Below, piece after piece: positions 35,848 to 44,057 of a stretch of 56,974 nt of DNA. Every line of letters starts with the position of its first letter. Position 1 is the stretch's first letter. The DNA is from Paenarthrobacter sp. Z7-10 (GTDB lineage Bacteria > Actinomycetota > Actinomycetes > Actinomycetales > Micrococcaceae). The notes beneath the pieces are model-generated. The model was not told where the DNA came from and searched no databases. It saw only the letters and a program-made list of their open reading frames with translations. A program made the translations under genes and the position numbers. The DNA is taken from NCBI RefSeq assembly GCF_026932795.1, contig NZ_JADPVH010000024.1, positions 1 through 56,974 on the forward strand. The letters run 5' to 3'.

Positions 35848-36647
35848 TGCCCCCGTGCCTTCATGACCTGGGGGATGAGGGACCGGATCGTCTCCGCCTG
35901 ATCCGACAGCACCACGATGTCCACCCGACGGTTCTTGGCCAGGTCTGCCGGACTGTTCGTCTTTCCCACCGGCCGCGCAGCACCAAAACCGACGGCAGCC
36001 ATCCGCCGGGCGGCAATGCCATCCACCTCGATCAGGTGCCGGACAACGTTGGTGGCGCGGGAGGCGGAGATCTCCCAATACAGCGGATCTCCGCCCGAGT
36101 CGGGTATCAGGGCGGCATTTCCCTCCACCGAAACATCCAATTTGATCGTGGACAGGACCGGGGCGATGGCATTGAGCACCTGAATGCTTTCCCCCGTCAG
36201 CTGCGCATCATCGGGGCTGAAAAACGTTTCGGAGCTGACCAGCCGGACGGTCAATCCGCGCTCGTCGATGGTGAAGGACACCGCGCTTACCAGCCCCTTG
36301 GCCTTCAGGTTGGCCTTCATCTTCTCCCGCAGCGCGGTCAGCTTGTCCACCTCCTTTTCCGCCAACTGCAGATCGGTGAACGCCTTTTCCTTGCCACTGA
36401 CCTTGTCCGGAGGCACCACCACCCCCATCGCGGTATCGACGGTGGTGGTTGCCGTCACGCCAAATCCGGTCGCCAGCGAATTCTTCAGGATTTCGAACTT
36501 CGTCTTGTCCACCGTTGACATGGCATACAGCACAATGAACATGCACATCAGCACGGTGACCATGTCCATGTAGGAGGCCATCCAGCGCTCATCCGGGTGA
36601 TGCTCAGTTGGCTTGGCGAAGCTCCGTTTGCGTGGCCGGGCGCTCAC
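35844..36647 (-). CDS. motB: Flagellar stator protein MotB
   Basis: 267 aa. A short basic cytoplasmic N-terminus precedes the single TM helix with the proton-carrying Asp28 (WMASYMDMVTVLMCMFIVLYAMS). A plug/linker follows, then the peptidoglycan-binding OmpA-like domain (LDVSVEGNAALIPD, SASRATNVVRHLIEVDGI, KNRRVDIVVL). It anchors the proton-driven stator to the wall. GTG start sharing GTGA with motA. Confidence 0.96.
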   Translation of the reverse strand: MSARPRKRSFAKPTEHHPDERWMASYMDMVTVLMCMFIVLYAMSTVDKTKFEILKNSLATGFGVTATTTVDTAMGVVVPPDKVSGKEKAFTDLQLAEKEVDKLTALREKMKANLKAKGLVSAVSFTIDERGLTVRLVSSETFFSPDDAQLTGESIQVLNAIAPVLSTIKLDVSVEGNAALIPDSGGDPLYWEISASRATNVVRHLIEVDGIAARRMAAVGFGAARPVGKTNSPADLAKNRRVDIVVLSDQAETIRSLIPQVMKARGQ

Positions 36648-37462
36648 GCCGCTTTCCTGTCTTTGGACTTCTTCGGACCAGCGTCCTCTTTGGCTTTGGC
36701 TCCAGCCGACTTCAGGTCATGGGCGGGCACCATGGCCCGCAGCCGCTCTCGCAGCAGCAGCGGCTGGCTGCCAGCCTGCACGGCCAGGACACCTTCCATC
36801 AGCAGCGTCATCCGCTCCACTTCCAGCTCCGAGATCCGGGCCAGCCTGCTGCCCAACGGCAGCCAGATGAAGTTGGCGGACAGCAAACCCCACAGCGTGG
36901 CCACGAACGCTGTGGCGATCATTGGCCCGAGCTTGTCCGGGCTGCTGAGGTTTTCCAGCACGTGGGTCAGGGACACCACGGTTCCAATGATGCCGATGGT
37001 CGGCGCATAGCCGCCCAAGCTGTTGAAGAACTTGGCCGCGCTGTGATCGGACTTGATCTTGGTGCCGATTTCGTCCTCGAGCATGTACCGCAGCTCATCG
37101 CCGTCGGTGCCGTCGGCGATGCTCTGCAGGGCGCGGCGCAGGAATGGATCATCGACGGTTGAGGCTTCCTGTTCCAGTGCCAGCAGGCCCTCACTGCGGG
37201 CCTTTTCCGCCAGCGAGACAACCTGCTCAATGCTGTCGTGCGGCGGCGTGGATTTACCTCGGATGGCACGCGGCAGCGCCTTCACGGCGCGGAGCACGTC
37301 CTTGATGGTGGAGCCGGCCACGCCGACGGCGATGGTCGCTCCGAACACGAGGATCATGGGCGGCGGCAGCAGAATGGACTGCACATGACCACCCTCGATG
37401 GTGATCATGGTCACCAGGGAACCAAACGCCAGGGCGAGTCCGATAAGTGTTGACGGGTCCAT
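36644..37462 (-). CDS. motA: Flagellar stator protein MotA
   Basis: 272 aa. Four TM helices; MDPSTLIGLALAFGSLVTMI at the start and the ExbB/TolQ-like region GGYAPTIGIIGTVVSLTHVLENLSSPDKLGPMIATAFVATLWGLLSANF near the end. A charged cytoplasmic loop lies between TM2 and TM3. The tail is highly charged (AKEDAGPKKSKDRKAA). With MotB forms the proton-driven stator. ATG at 37462, two bases after the flbD stop. Confidence 0.96.
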   Translation of the reverse strand: MDPSTLIGLALAFGSLVTMITIEGGHVQSILLPPPMILVFGATIAVGVAGSTIKDVLRAVKALPRAIRGKSTPPHDSIEQVVSLAEKARSEGLLALEQEASTVDDPFLRRALQSIADGTDGDELRYMLEDEIGTKIKSDHSAAKFFNSLGGYAPTIGIIGTVVSLTHVLENLSSPDKLGPMIATAFVATLWGLLSANFIWLPLGSRLARISELEVERMTLLMEGVLAVQAGSQPLLLRERLRAMVPAHDLKSAGAKAKEDAGPKKSKDRKAA

Positions 37463-37464
37463 GG

Positions 37465-37767
37465 CTATTTTGCCGGCGGCAGCGGAACGGTATTACCGGT
37501 GCGCCGCTCTCCCGGGTCGGCAGGGGGAACAATACTGAGCGTGGGTCCGCCACGTTGCGGCACCACGGCCGCGGTGTCCCGGGCCAGACCGATGACGTAG
37601 GCCCGGTACTGGGCGATCAGCTCGATCACCTCGGGCATGGATTCAGTGACAATGTACTTGGCGCCATCCGCCATCACCAGCGTCGTGTCGGGGTTGGCGT
37701 GGATTCGTTCGATGAGGTCGGGATTGATCGCGAACTCGCGGTTGTCCAGCCGGGTTACTACGATCAT
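37465..37767 (-). CDS. flbD: FlbD/SwrD-family flagellar protein
   Basis: 100 aa from the ATG at 37767, whose ribosome binding site is AAGGATGAACC. Residues 1-65 match FlbD: MIVVTRLDNREFAINPDLIERIHANPDTTLVMADGAKYIVTES. A 35-residue Pro-rich tail (VVPQRGGPTLSIVPPADPG) is extra. In Gram-positives this small protein raises motor torque. First gene of the flbD-motAB-fliMNOPQR-flhBA unit, with a FliA-type promoter upstream. Confidence 0.9.
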   Translation of the reverse strand: MIVVTRLDNREFAINPDLIERIHANPDTTLVMADGAKYIVTESMPEVIELIAQYRAYVIGLARDTAAVVPQRGGPTLSIVPPADPGERRTGNTVPLPPAK

Positions 37768-37772
37768 TGGTT

Positions 37773-37815
37773 CATCCTTGGTTCGCAGGCCACAGCGGTC
37801 TGAAGAAACATCCAT
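37773..37815 (-). promoter_or_regulatory. Two GGAUG (CsrA-type) sites in the flbD leader
   Basis: On the minus strand the leader contains ATGGATGT (37815-37808) and, overlapping the ribosome binding site, AAGGATG (37779-37773). Both fit the CsrA core ARGGAUGU closely. The first lies inside a possible weak CTGA/TCAG hairpin; the second is unpaired. Confidence 0.45.
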
Positions 37816-37824
37816 CAGCACACA

Positions 37825-37851
37825 CTGTCGGCCGCCCACGGCACATTGTTA
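37825..37851 (-). promoter_or_regulatory. FliA (sigma-28)-type promoter of the flbD-motAB-fliM... operon
   Basis: On the minus strand TAAC (37851-37848), 15 bp, GCCGACAG (37832-37825). Same layout as three other promoters in the island. It lies 57 bp upstream of the flbD start. Confidence 0.65.
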
Positions 37852-37937
37852 GCTGCCGAAGAGTGCTGATGAACACGTTCCGCACCAGGATGTGCTGCAT
37901 TAACCTTCCGGGCGGGACGGCCACACTCTGGGCTGCC

Positions 37938-37989
37938 GCTGATGGCGCCCACTTCCGTCGCGATCGACAGGGAAGTGGGCGCCAGCAGC
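37938..37989 (-). terminator. Strong hairpin terminator after flgE
   Basis: An 18-bp stem with one mismatch: inner arms TGGCGCCCACTTCC and GGAAGTGGGCGCCA pair perfectly, and the outer GCTG/CAGC pairs continue it; loop 14 nt. It starts 27 bp after the flgE stop and separates the flgB-flgE unit from the flbD promoter. Confidence 0.75.
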
Positions 37990-38016
37990 AGGAGACAACC
38001 CGGGTTTTGCGAAACG

Positions 38017-39186
38017 TTAGCGCTTCAGGTCGATCAGTTCCTGCAGGATCTGATCCGAGGTGGTGATGGTGCGCGCGTTGGCCTGGAAGCCACGCTGCGC
38101 CACGATCAGGTTGGTGAACTCCTGGGACAGATCCACGTTGGACATTTCCAGCTGGCCACCCAGAAGAGTGCCGAGACCGCCAGCACCCGCGGTACCCACG
38201 TTGGCCGTGCCGGAGTTGGCGCTGGTCCGGTAGGACGATGACCCGGCCTTCTCCAGGCCTTCCGGATTTGTGAAGTTGGCCAGCGCGATGCGCCCCACGG
38301 CCTGCTTGGATCCATTGCTGAAGGCGCCCATGATGGTGCCATCCTTGGCCAGCGAGAAGGACTGCAGCGTCCCGGCCGTGCCGCCGTCCACGCTGTTGGC
38401 CGTCACCGTGGACATGCCGGTGAAGCCGGTAACCGTCGAGAGGTCAACAGCCACGCCACCAATGGTCATCGATTTGGAACTGCCGGCAGTTGGCTGGCCA
38501 TTGGCGAAGTTCAGCGTTGCCGTGCCGCCGGCGCCATCGGAGACATTCCAGCTGCCGGCGGCCGTGTGCGTGAAAGTCAGGTTGACCGTGCTGGCGTTTC
38601 CAGTCGCGTCATAGACCTGGAACGGCTTCACCAGAGTTGTGGGAACGGCCGCGTCGCCGGGCAGGTTGCCACCGACTGTGGCTTTCGTGGTCGCGGCGGC
38701 CGGCGCCAAAGTCGCCGTGGACAGGACCATATCGCGAACCGGGCCGCCGGTAATCGTACCGTTCGGGCCAGCCATCCAACCCTGGACAATGGCGCCATCC
38801 GGAGTGACCAGCCGGCCCTGCGGGTCCTGCGACAGCGACCCTGACCGGGTGTACAGGGTTTCCGTTCCCTGCTTGGAAATGAAGAACCCGTCGCCGGAGA
38901 TCATCATGTCCGTATTTTTGCCGGTGGTCTGAGAGGATCCCTGCGTGAAGTTCGTCGCGATACCGGCCACCTGAACGCCGAGTCCCACCTGGGCAGGATT
39001 GGTGCCGCCATTGCCGCCCTGCGGGCCGGACGCGCCCTTAGTCATTTGGGAGAGCGTGTCCTCGAACTGCACGGACGATGCTTTGAAGCCTTGGGTATTG
39101 ACGTTGGCGATGTTATTGCCAGTGACGTCCAGCATGGTCTGGTGGGCGCGGAGTCCTGAGATACCTGAGTACAGGGAGCGAAGCAC
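38017..39186 (-). CDS. flgE: Flagellar hook protein FlgE
   Basis: 389 aa from a GTG at 39186 with AAAGGAAA upstream. Axial-protein N-terminus VLRSLYSGISGLRAHQTMLDVTGNNIANVNTQGFKASSVQFED and C-terminus SNVDLSQEFTNLIVAQRGFQANARTITTSDQILQELIDLKR. The middle holds the variable hook domains. It is the only FlgE/F/G-type protein in the window, so it may also cover the distal rod. Last gene of the flgB unit, 103 bp after flgD. Confidence 0.95.
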   Translation of the reverse strand: MLRSLYSGISGLRAHQTMLDVTGNNIANVNTQGFKASSVQFEDTLSQMTKGASGPQGGNGGTNPAQVGLGVQVAGIATNFTQGSSQTTGKNTDMMISGDGFFISKQGTETLYTRSGSLSQDPQGRLVTPDGAIVQGWMAGPNGTITGGPVRDMVLSTATLAPAAATTKATVGGNLPGDAAVPTTLVKPFQVYDATGNASTVNLTFTHTAAGSWNVSDGAGGTATLNFANGQPTAGSSKSMTIGGVAVDLSTVTGFTGMSTVTANSVDGGTAGTLQSFSLAKDGTIMGAFSNGSKQAVGRIALANFTNPEGLEKAGSSSYRTSANSGTANVGTAGAGGLGTLLGGQLEMSNVDLSQEFTNLIVAQRGFQANARTITTSDQILQELIDLKR

Positions 39187-39288
39187 GGGATTTCCTTTCG
39201 GGAGGTACTGCGGTTGGTACGACGTTATTGGAAGGAGATGTTGCTGAGGTTGGTGGGACGGCGGCAATGGGTGCGGAGGTGAGAACTG

Positions 39289-39744
39289 CTAAACGCTGCC
39301 GGAAGCGGGTGTTCCTGCGGCAGTGTCCGGACCGGTGGTGACGCCGGAGACGGCGTCCAGAGCCACGGTCTTGCCGTCGATGGTTATCTGCGGTACCGAG
39401 CCGGCATAGGAGACCGAACCGGCCACGCCGGTGACACTGACTCCGTCCTTATCGTCGTAGGTCACCTGCTTCCCCACCAGCGCGGCAGCCGCGATCCGCA
39501 TCTGCAGGGAGAAGTTTTCCTGGTTGGTCGAGGCAAGGGTGGTGAGTTTTTCCATCATGGCCAGCTGAGTGGTTTGGCCGATCATGGCGTTGGTGTCCAT
39601 CGGCGAACTGGGGTCCTGGTTCTGCAATTGGGTGACCAGCAGGGACATGAACATCGAACCATCCATGGTTTGTTTCGGAGCCCTGGTGGGAGCCGTGGAG
39701 TAGAGGCTGCTGCCTCCCGTGGCTGCTACTGATTCAACGGACAA
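39289..39744 (-). CDS. flgD: Flagellar hook cap/assembly protein FlgD
   Basis: 151 aa. The start is a TTG at 39744 with AAAGGAG eight bases upstream and no nearby ATG. The conserved N-terminal region MFMSLLVTQLQNQDPSSPMDTNAMIGQTTQLAMMEKL is complete. The C-terminus is short: only one beta-rich segment (VTGVAGSVSYAGSVPQITIDGK), so the Ig-like/Tudor domains of enteric FlgD are mostly absent, as often in Gram-positives. It caps the growing hook. Confidence 0.92.
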   Translation of the reverse strand: MSVESVAATGGSSLYSTAPTRAPKQTMDGSMFMSLLVTQLQNQDPSSPMDTNAMIGQTTQLAMMEKLTTLASTNQENFSLQMRIAAAALVGKQVTYDDKDGVSVTGVAGSVSYAGSVPQITIDGKTVALDAVSGVTTGPDTAAGTPASGSV

Positions 39745-39761
39745 AACGGGTGCTCCTTTTC

Positions 39762-41369
39762 TCAGGCGATGACATCGAGGGTGGACTGCGCGGTGGCTGG
39801 CGCGATTCGCTGTTCCGGGGCGGGCCCGGCAATCGGTACGTCGTGGCGTCCCGGATACAGCGGCGCCAGCGCTTCTGCCCGGTTGTGGAAGCCCTGGCCG
39901 GCCTGGTTTCCCGGCTGGCCGTTGGGCTGGTTTCCGGAGGACAAATCGAGGCTCGCGCTCAATCCGGTACTGGCCAAGTCCCGCCGGAGGTCTGCCATCA
40001 CGGCCCGCAGTGCGTCCCGGCCGGCATCATTGGGGGCGAACAGTGCGATGCTGACGCTGTTGTCCGCCGAAATATGGGCCTGGACCGTCACTGGTCCGAG
40101 CGAATCGGGGGCTACCTTGATGATCATCACGTGATCGCCAGGGTTAGCCGCCGCCAGTGCCACCAACGGTCCGGACAGCTGGCCTGCCAGCGGCGTTGGT
40201 GCGACCGGGGTTGGCAGAGGTGCCGGAGGGGCGACGACGGCGGTTGGTCCCACCGCGGTCGGCGGCGCCGGCATCGCCGCGGCAGGGACGGCCGGGTTGA
40301 GCGCGCCAGGAGCGGCAGCCTCGACGGGGCCGGGCTTGTCTGTGTCCCCCGTCTTCGCGGGCACCGCAGCAAGCTGCAGTGCAGCGGCAGCGCTGCCCGC
40401 GCCCGCAGGAAAAGCCGCCGGCGGAACGGCTGCCACAGGAGGGGGTTCGTTTGGGGACGGGACATCCGTGATGCCGGTCGCGGCCGGGTTCAGGGCAGAA
40501 GTTACAGCCGCCGGGTTCAGGGCAGAAGTTACAGCCGCCGGCACCACGCCCGGGACCACGCCGGCCGGGACCATCAGCTGTGTCAATGCGGAAGCACCCT
40601 GACCCGCTGAGCCTGCGGACGTCTGCTCATCCACCTTGCCCGGGACGCTGCTATCCGGGGCCGTTGGACTGCCCTTGGCCCCTTCGAATCCGCCAGCACC
40701 TTTCGCCTGCGACGGCATGGACGCCATCATCCGAACCGCGGCAAGGTGAACTTCCGGACTGGAGCCCTTGATCCCCACCGCCAGTTCCAGCGTCCCCGGC
40801 GCACTGCCCCCGGGTTCTTCGGAACCGCCAGCACCTTTCGCCTGCGACGGCATGGACGCCGTCATCCGAAGCGCGGCAAGGTGAACGTCCGGACTGGAGC
40901 CCTTGATCCCCACCGCCAGTTCCAGCGTCCCCGGCGCACTGCCCCCGGGTGCTGGCTCCCCGCCTGTTGCCGGGGCAGGATTCGGTCCTGATTTCCGGCT
41001 GGAAACCGCGGGGTTCGCGTCCGTCGGCGGACCGGAAACAGCATCAGGGCCGACCCGCGCTTCAACGGTCGTTGGTTGCACGGCGGTGGCAGTCGGCGCC
41101 GTCCCCACTGTGGGGTTTCCCGACATACCCGAAGCCCCCATTCCAGCCGCGGCGCCCGAACCCACCGAAGCCGTGCCGCCGTCGTCGTCGGAGGCATCCT
41201 GCTTTGACGTCCTGGCTGCTGCCCCGCTGGCACGCTGCGATCCGAGCAGGGACTGCAGAACCGAGCCGAAGTCCATATCTCCGGGGTGGCCATCACTTTT
41301 CGCTGCACGCTGTGGTGTTGCGGTCCTCGACGAAGGCTGAGCCGCGGACAGCGGAATTACCGCGTTCAT
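39762..41369 (-). CDS. fliK: Flagellar hook-length control protein FliK
   Basis: 535 aa. Low-complexity Ala/Pro/Gly-rich ruler of about 390 residues followed by the conserved C-terminal domain (HVMIIKVAPDSLGPVTVQAHISADNSVSIALFAPNDAGRDALRAVMADLRRDLASTGL) that triggers the FlhB switch. Two tandem 45-residue copies (PGGSAPGTLELAVGIKGSSP... to SQAKGAGG) lie at about residues 143-232, and a 9-residue duplication NPAAVTSAL follows later. Shares ATGA with the NlpC/P60 gene. Confidence 0.9.
   Translation of the reverse strand: MNAVIPLSAAQPSSRTATPQRAAKSDGHPGDMDFGSVLQSLLGSQRASGAAARTSKQDASDDDGGTASVGSGAAAGMGASGMSGNPTVGTAPTATAVQPTTVEARVGPDAVSGPPTDANPAVSSRKSGPNPAPATGGEPAPGGSAPGTLELAVGIKGSSPDVHLAALRMTASMPSQAKGAGGSEEPGGSAPGTLELAVGIKGSSPEVHLAAVRMMASMPSQAKGAGGFEGAKGSPTAPDSSVPGKVDEQTSAGSAGQGASALTQLMVPAGVVPGVVPAAVTSALNPAAVTSALNPAATGITDVPSPNEPPPVAAVPPAAFPAGAGSAAAALQLAAVPAKTGDTDKPGPVEAAAPGALNPAVPAAAMPAPPTAVGPTAVVAPPAPLPTPVAPTPLAGQLSGPLVALAAANPGDHVMIIKVAPDSLGPVTVQAHISADNSVSIALFAPNDAGRDALRAVMADLRRDLASTGLSASLDLSSGNQPNGQPGNQAGQGFHNRAEALAPLYPGRHDVPIAGPAPEQRIAPATAQSTLDVIA
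40558..40960 (-). repeat. 45-residue tandem duplication in fliK, with adjoining ruler sequence
   Basis: The 135-bp unit is seen at about 40691-40825 and 40826-40960; CGCCAGCACCTTTCGCCTGC starts both copies and only a few positions differ. The in-frame duplication suggests recent slippage or unequal exchange. A 27-bp duplication (GCCGCCGGGTTCAGGGCAGA) lies just left at about 40485-40540. Confidence 0.85.
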
Positions 41370-42253
41370 TTGCCGCTCCCCGCCAACAACGTGGCCCGCG
41401 CCGCCGACGCTTGGGCGAGCAGGCCATTCGGATCGCTGCCGGCAGCGGTTCCAGCAGCGGCGGCGGCCGTGGTGCCGGCCGATGCGTCCGGAGCCGCGGA
41501 AGGCACCACGCGGACGATCCTGTCGAACTGGAAGCCTGTCGGGATCGCAGCGATGCTGACTTTTTGGCCGGGAATCGGAGCATGGATGTATTGATTGTTG
41601 CCCAGATAGATGCCGATGTGCTCCACACCGTTCATCACCAGCAGGTCGCCTGGTTTAGCCTGCGCCAAGTTTGGAACTGTGGAACCGGCGTTCATCTGGT
41701 CGCGCACCAGCCGGGGTACGCTCACCCCGAGGTCTTTGAAGACGTGCTGGACGAATCCCGAGCAATCGAAACCGACGGCGGGGTCGGTGCCACCCCAGAC
41801 ATACGGCACACCCAGGTACTTCTTGGCCGCCACGGTAACGTCGGCGCCGGTGGCCCCCTTCGGATTGTCCGCCGTCACGGCCGCCGGCGAACCAATGCCG
41901 GCGGAGCTGGCAGATCTGCTCACACCGGAAGTGAGTGCCGCGGAGCCGGACTTGAGGGCACTGGAAATGGCACCGGATATTGCACTGGATCCTGCACCGG
42001 TTCCCGAACTGTCTGCCGTTCCCTGCGCTGCGGCCAGTGCATCGGCGAAAGCCGTGGATGATGTGCCGCCTGCCGCCGCCGTTGTCGTCGCCGCTGCCGC
42101 CGCCGTTGTCGTCGCCGCTGCTGCCGCCGTCGTCGTGGCCCCCGCCGTGGGGCGCGCGGACAGGGCAGCGGCACCGCCGGCACGGACGCTGGCCAGCTGC
42201 GACAGGGTGGCCTGGATTTGTCCTATCCGGCTCATCAGATCAACGGCGGTCAT
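41366..42253 (-). CDS. NlpC/P60 peptidoglycan hydrolase of the flagellar operon
   Basis: 295 aa. The C-terminal NlpC/P60 domain has catalytic Cys in VGFDCSGFVQHVFKDLG, His in GVEHIGIYLGNNQYIHAP. The N-terminal 45 residues look like a short helical segment (MTAVDLMSRIGQIQATLSQL), then a TTTAAAAA repeat linker of about 25 residues. No signal peptide is seen, so it is likely exported through the flagellar gate. It occupies the place of FlgJ and presumably opens the wall for the rod. Overlaps fliJ and fliK by 4 bp. Confidence 0.88.
   Translation of the reverse strand: MTAVDLMSRIGQIQATLSQLASVRAGGAAALSARPTAGATTTAAAAATTTAAAAATTTAAAGGTSSTAFADALAAAQGTADSSGTGAGSSAISGAISSALKSGSAALTSGVSRSASSAGIGSPAAVTADNPKGATGADVTVAAKKYLGVPYVWGGTDPAVGFDCSGFVQHVFKDLGVSVPRLVRDQMNAGSTVPNLAQAKPGDLLVMNGVEHIGIYLGNNQYIHAPIPGQKVSIAAIPTGFQFDRIVRVVPSAAPDASAGTTAAAAAGTAAGSDPNGLLAQASAARATLLAGSGK
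42069..42140 (-). repeat. 24-bp tandem repeat coding TTTAAAAA linker
   Basis: Three near-identical 24-bp units (GCCGCCGTTGTCGTCGCCGC core) in the NlpC/P60 gene give a Thr/Ala linker between the N-terminal segment and the hydrolase domain. Slippage here would change linker length in frame. Confidence 0.75.
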
Positions 42254-42687
42254 GGCTTGGCTACCTGCCGGCCCCGATGCCAGCTGGTAACGGCCAACTC
42301 GTCCAGAATCGTCTGCTCGGCGTGGAGTTCCTCAACCGCCGCCCGCTCGCGGTGCTTGGTTGCCAGCTTCTCCAGCCGCACCGACTCGGCCCGCGCCAGG
42401 TTGTACGCCGCCTGAGCCGCCTCGGCAGCGGCCTGATTCTGCACGGTCACGGCCGCCAGCTCGCTAAGCATGCTCCTCGAGGACGCCCGCGCGGCAGCCA
42501 CAGCGCTTAAAGCGGCGGCGTTGGAGACGTCGCTGGGAGTTTCCTGCAGGTCCAGGTGCGCGGCATTTTGCCGGGCAGTATGCGCGGAGGATCTGCTGTT
42601 GGCCTGCGCGAGGTCGACGGCGGCGGCATCCTGGTGCAGCTGCTTCAGGCGCAGCAGCCCGGCCAGCGGGAATGAACGGGGCATCAC
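42250..42687 (-). CDS. fliJ: Flagellar export coiled-coil protein FliJ
   Basis: 145 aa. All-helical with an almost continuous coiled coil (LLRLKQLHQDAAAVDLAQANS ... AAYNLARAESVRLEKLATKHRERAAVEELHAEQTILDELA). FliJ is the stalk in the FliI ATPase ring and cycles chaperones. Identity rests mainly on size, coiled coil and position after fliI, sharing GTGA with it. Confidence 0.85.
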   Translation of the reverse strand: MMPRSFPLAGLLRLKQLHQDAAAVDLAQANSRSSAHTARQNAAHLDLQETPSDVSNAAALSAVAAARASSRSMLSELAAVTVQNQAAAEAAQAAYNLARAESVRLEKLATKHRERAAVEELHAEQTILDELAVTSWHRGRQVAKP

Positions 42688-44057
42688 AGACCTCCAAAGC
42701 TTTGGACAAGGTGATTGAGCTGGTTCCAGGCATCCGCTCCGGAGGACTGATCATCCATCCGCTGCTGCAGGAAGGCATTGATGTCGCCCTCGTGCTCCAG
42801 GGCAGCATCGACCAGCGGGTTGGTACCGCGCTGGTAAGCGCCGACGTCGATCAGGTCCTGGACGTTCCGGCGGGCGGCGAGGACCTTGCGCAGCCCGATG
42901 GCCGTGCGGCCCTCGTCCGCGGAAATAACTTTCGAGGCCACCCGGGAGATGGATCCCAGCACGTCAATGGAGGGAAAATGCCCGGAAACCGCGAGTTTGC
43001 GGTCCAGCACCACGTGCCCATCCAAAATGGATCGGGCCGCATCCGCGATTGGCTCGTTGTGATCGTCGCCGTCCACCAGCACCGTGTAGATGCCTGTCAC
43101 AGACCCCCGCTCGCCCGTTCCGGCACGTTCGAGCAGTTGGGCCAGGACGGAAAAGGTCGACGGCGGATATCCACGGGTGGCAGGCGGCTCGCCGACGGAC
43201 AGACCGATTTCCCGCTGGGCCATGGCCACTCGGGTCAGGGAGTCCATCATCAGCACGACGTCGGCACCCCGGTCGCGGAACGACTCGGCAATCCGCGTGG
43301 CAGTGAACGCCGCCCGCATCCGCATAAGCGCCGGTTCGTCGGAAGTGGAGACCACCACGACGGAGCGGGCCAGGCCCTCCGGACCCAGATCGTCCTCCAG
43401 GAACTCCCGGACCTCGCGGCCACGCTCCCCCACCAAGGCAATCACAGACACCTCGGCGTCGGTGCCGCGGGCCACCATCGAAAGCAGCGAGGATTTACCC
43501 ACGCCGGAGCCGGCAAAGAGGCCGATGCGCTGCCCTTTTCCGACCGTGATGAGGGTATCCATGGCCCGCACGCCCAGCTGCAGCCGATCCGTGATGCGTG
43601 CCCGCGCCATGGCGGAGGGCGTAGCGTGATCCACCGGCACGTGGCCGTCCACCAGCAGCGGACCCTTGCCGTCGATGGGCCGGCCCAATCCATCAATGAC
43701 CCGACCAAACAGTCCTGCACCGGTGGGCACCAGCAGCGGCCGGCCCTTGGAGCGCGCCGGCGAGCCGGCACCGATTCCGGTCAACCGGCTCAGCGGCATG
43801 CAGCGGATACCGGTGCGGGTGACAGCCACCACCTCGGCGTCAATTCCCTGGCCTTCGCCGATGGTGACCAGATCGCCTACGGCGCAGTCCAACCCGGCCA
43901 GTTCCACACCAAGTCCCACCACGGAGGAGACCGAGCCCACGCGTTCCGGCCGTGCCGCAGCCAGGGCACTGTCGAACCGCCCGGCGTGCGGACGCCAGCT
44001 GCTGCCGGCTGGAGCGCCAGCTGTGGTGCTCACGCTGGTGCCTGCTGTGGTGCTCAC
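42684..44057 (-). CDS. fliI: Flagellum-specific ATPase FliI
   Basis: 457 aa. F1-ATPase-like hexamer powering export. Walker A FAGSGVGKSSLLSMV, the family motif IGLFAGSGVGKS and DSLTRVAMAQREIGLSVGEPPATRGYPPSTFSVL (Walker B and catalytic region) are complete. The N-terminal beta-barrel (VSSVVGLGVELAGLDCAVGDLVTI) is present. GTG start shares GTGA with fliH. Confidence 0.97.
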   Translation of the reverse strand: MSTTAGTSVSTTAGAPAGSSWRPHAGRFDSALAAARPERVGSVSSVVGLGVELAGLDCAVGDLVTIGEGQGIDAEVVAVTRTGIRCMPLSRLTGIGAGSPARSKGRPLLVPTGAGLFGRVIDGLGRPIDGKGPLLVDGHVPVDHATPSAMARARITDRLQLGVRAMDTLITVGKGQRIGLFAGSGVGKSSLLSMVARGTDAEVSVIALVGERGREVREFLEDDLGPEGLARSVVVVSTSDEPALMRMRAAFTATRIAESFRDRGADVVLMMDSLTRVAMAQREIGLSVGEPPATRGYPPSTFSVLAQLLERAGTGERGSVTGIYTVLVDGDDHNEPIADAARSILDGHVVLDRKLAVSGHFPSIDVLGSISRVASKVISADEGRTAIGLRKVLAARRNVQDLIDVGAYQRGTNPLVDAALEHEGDINAFLQQRMDDQSSGADAWNQLNHLVQSFGGL

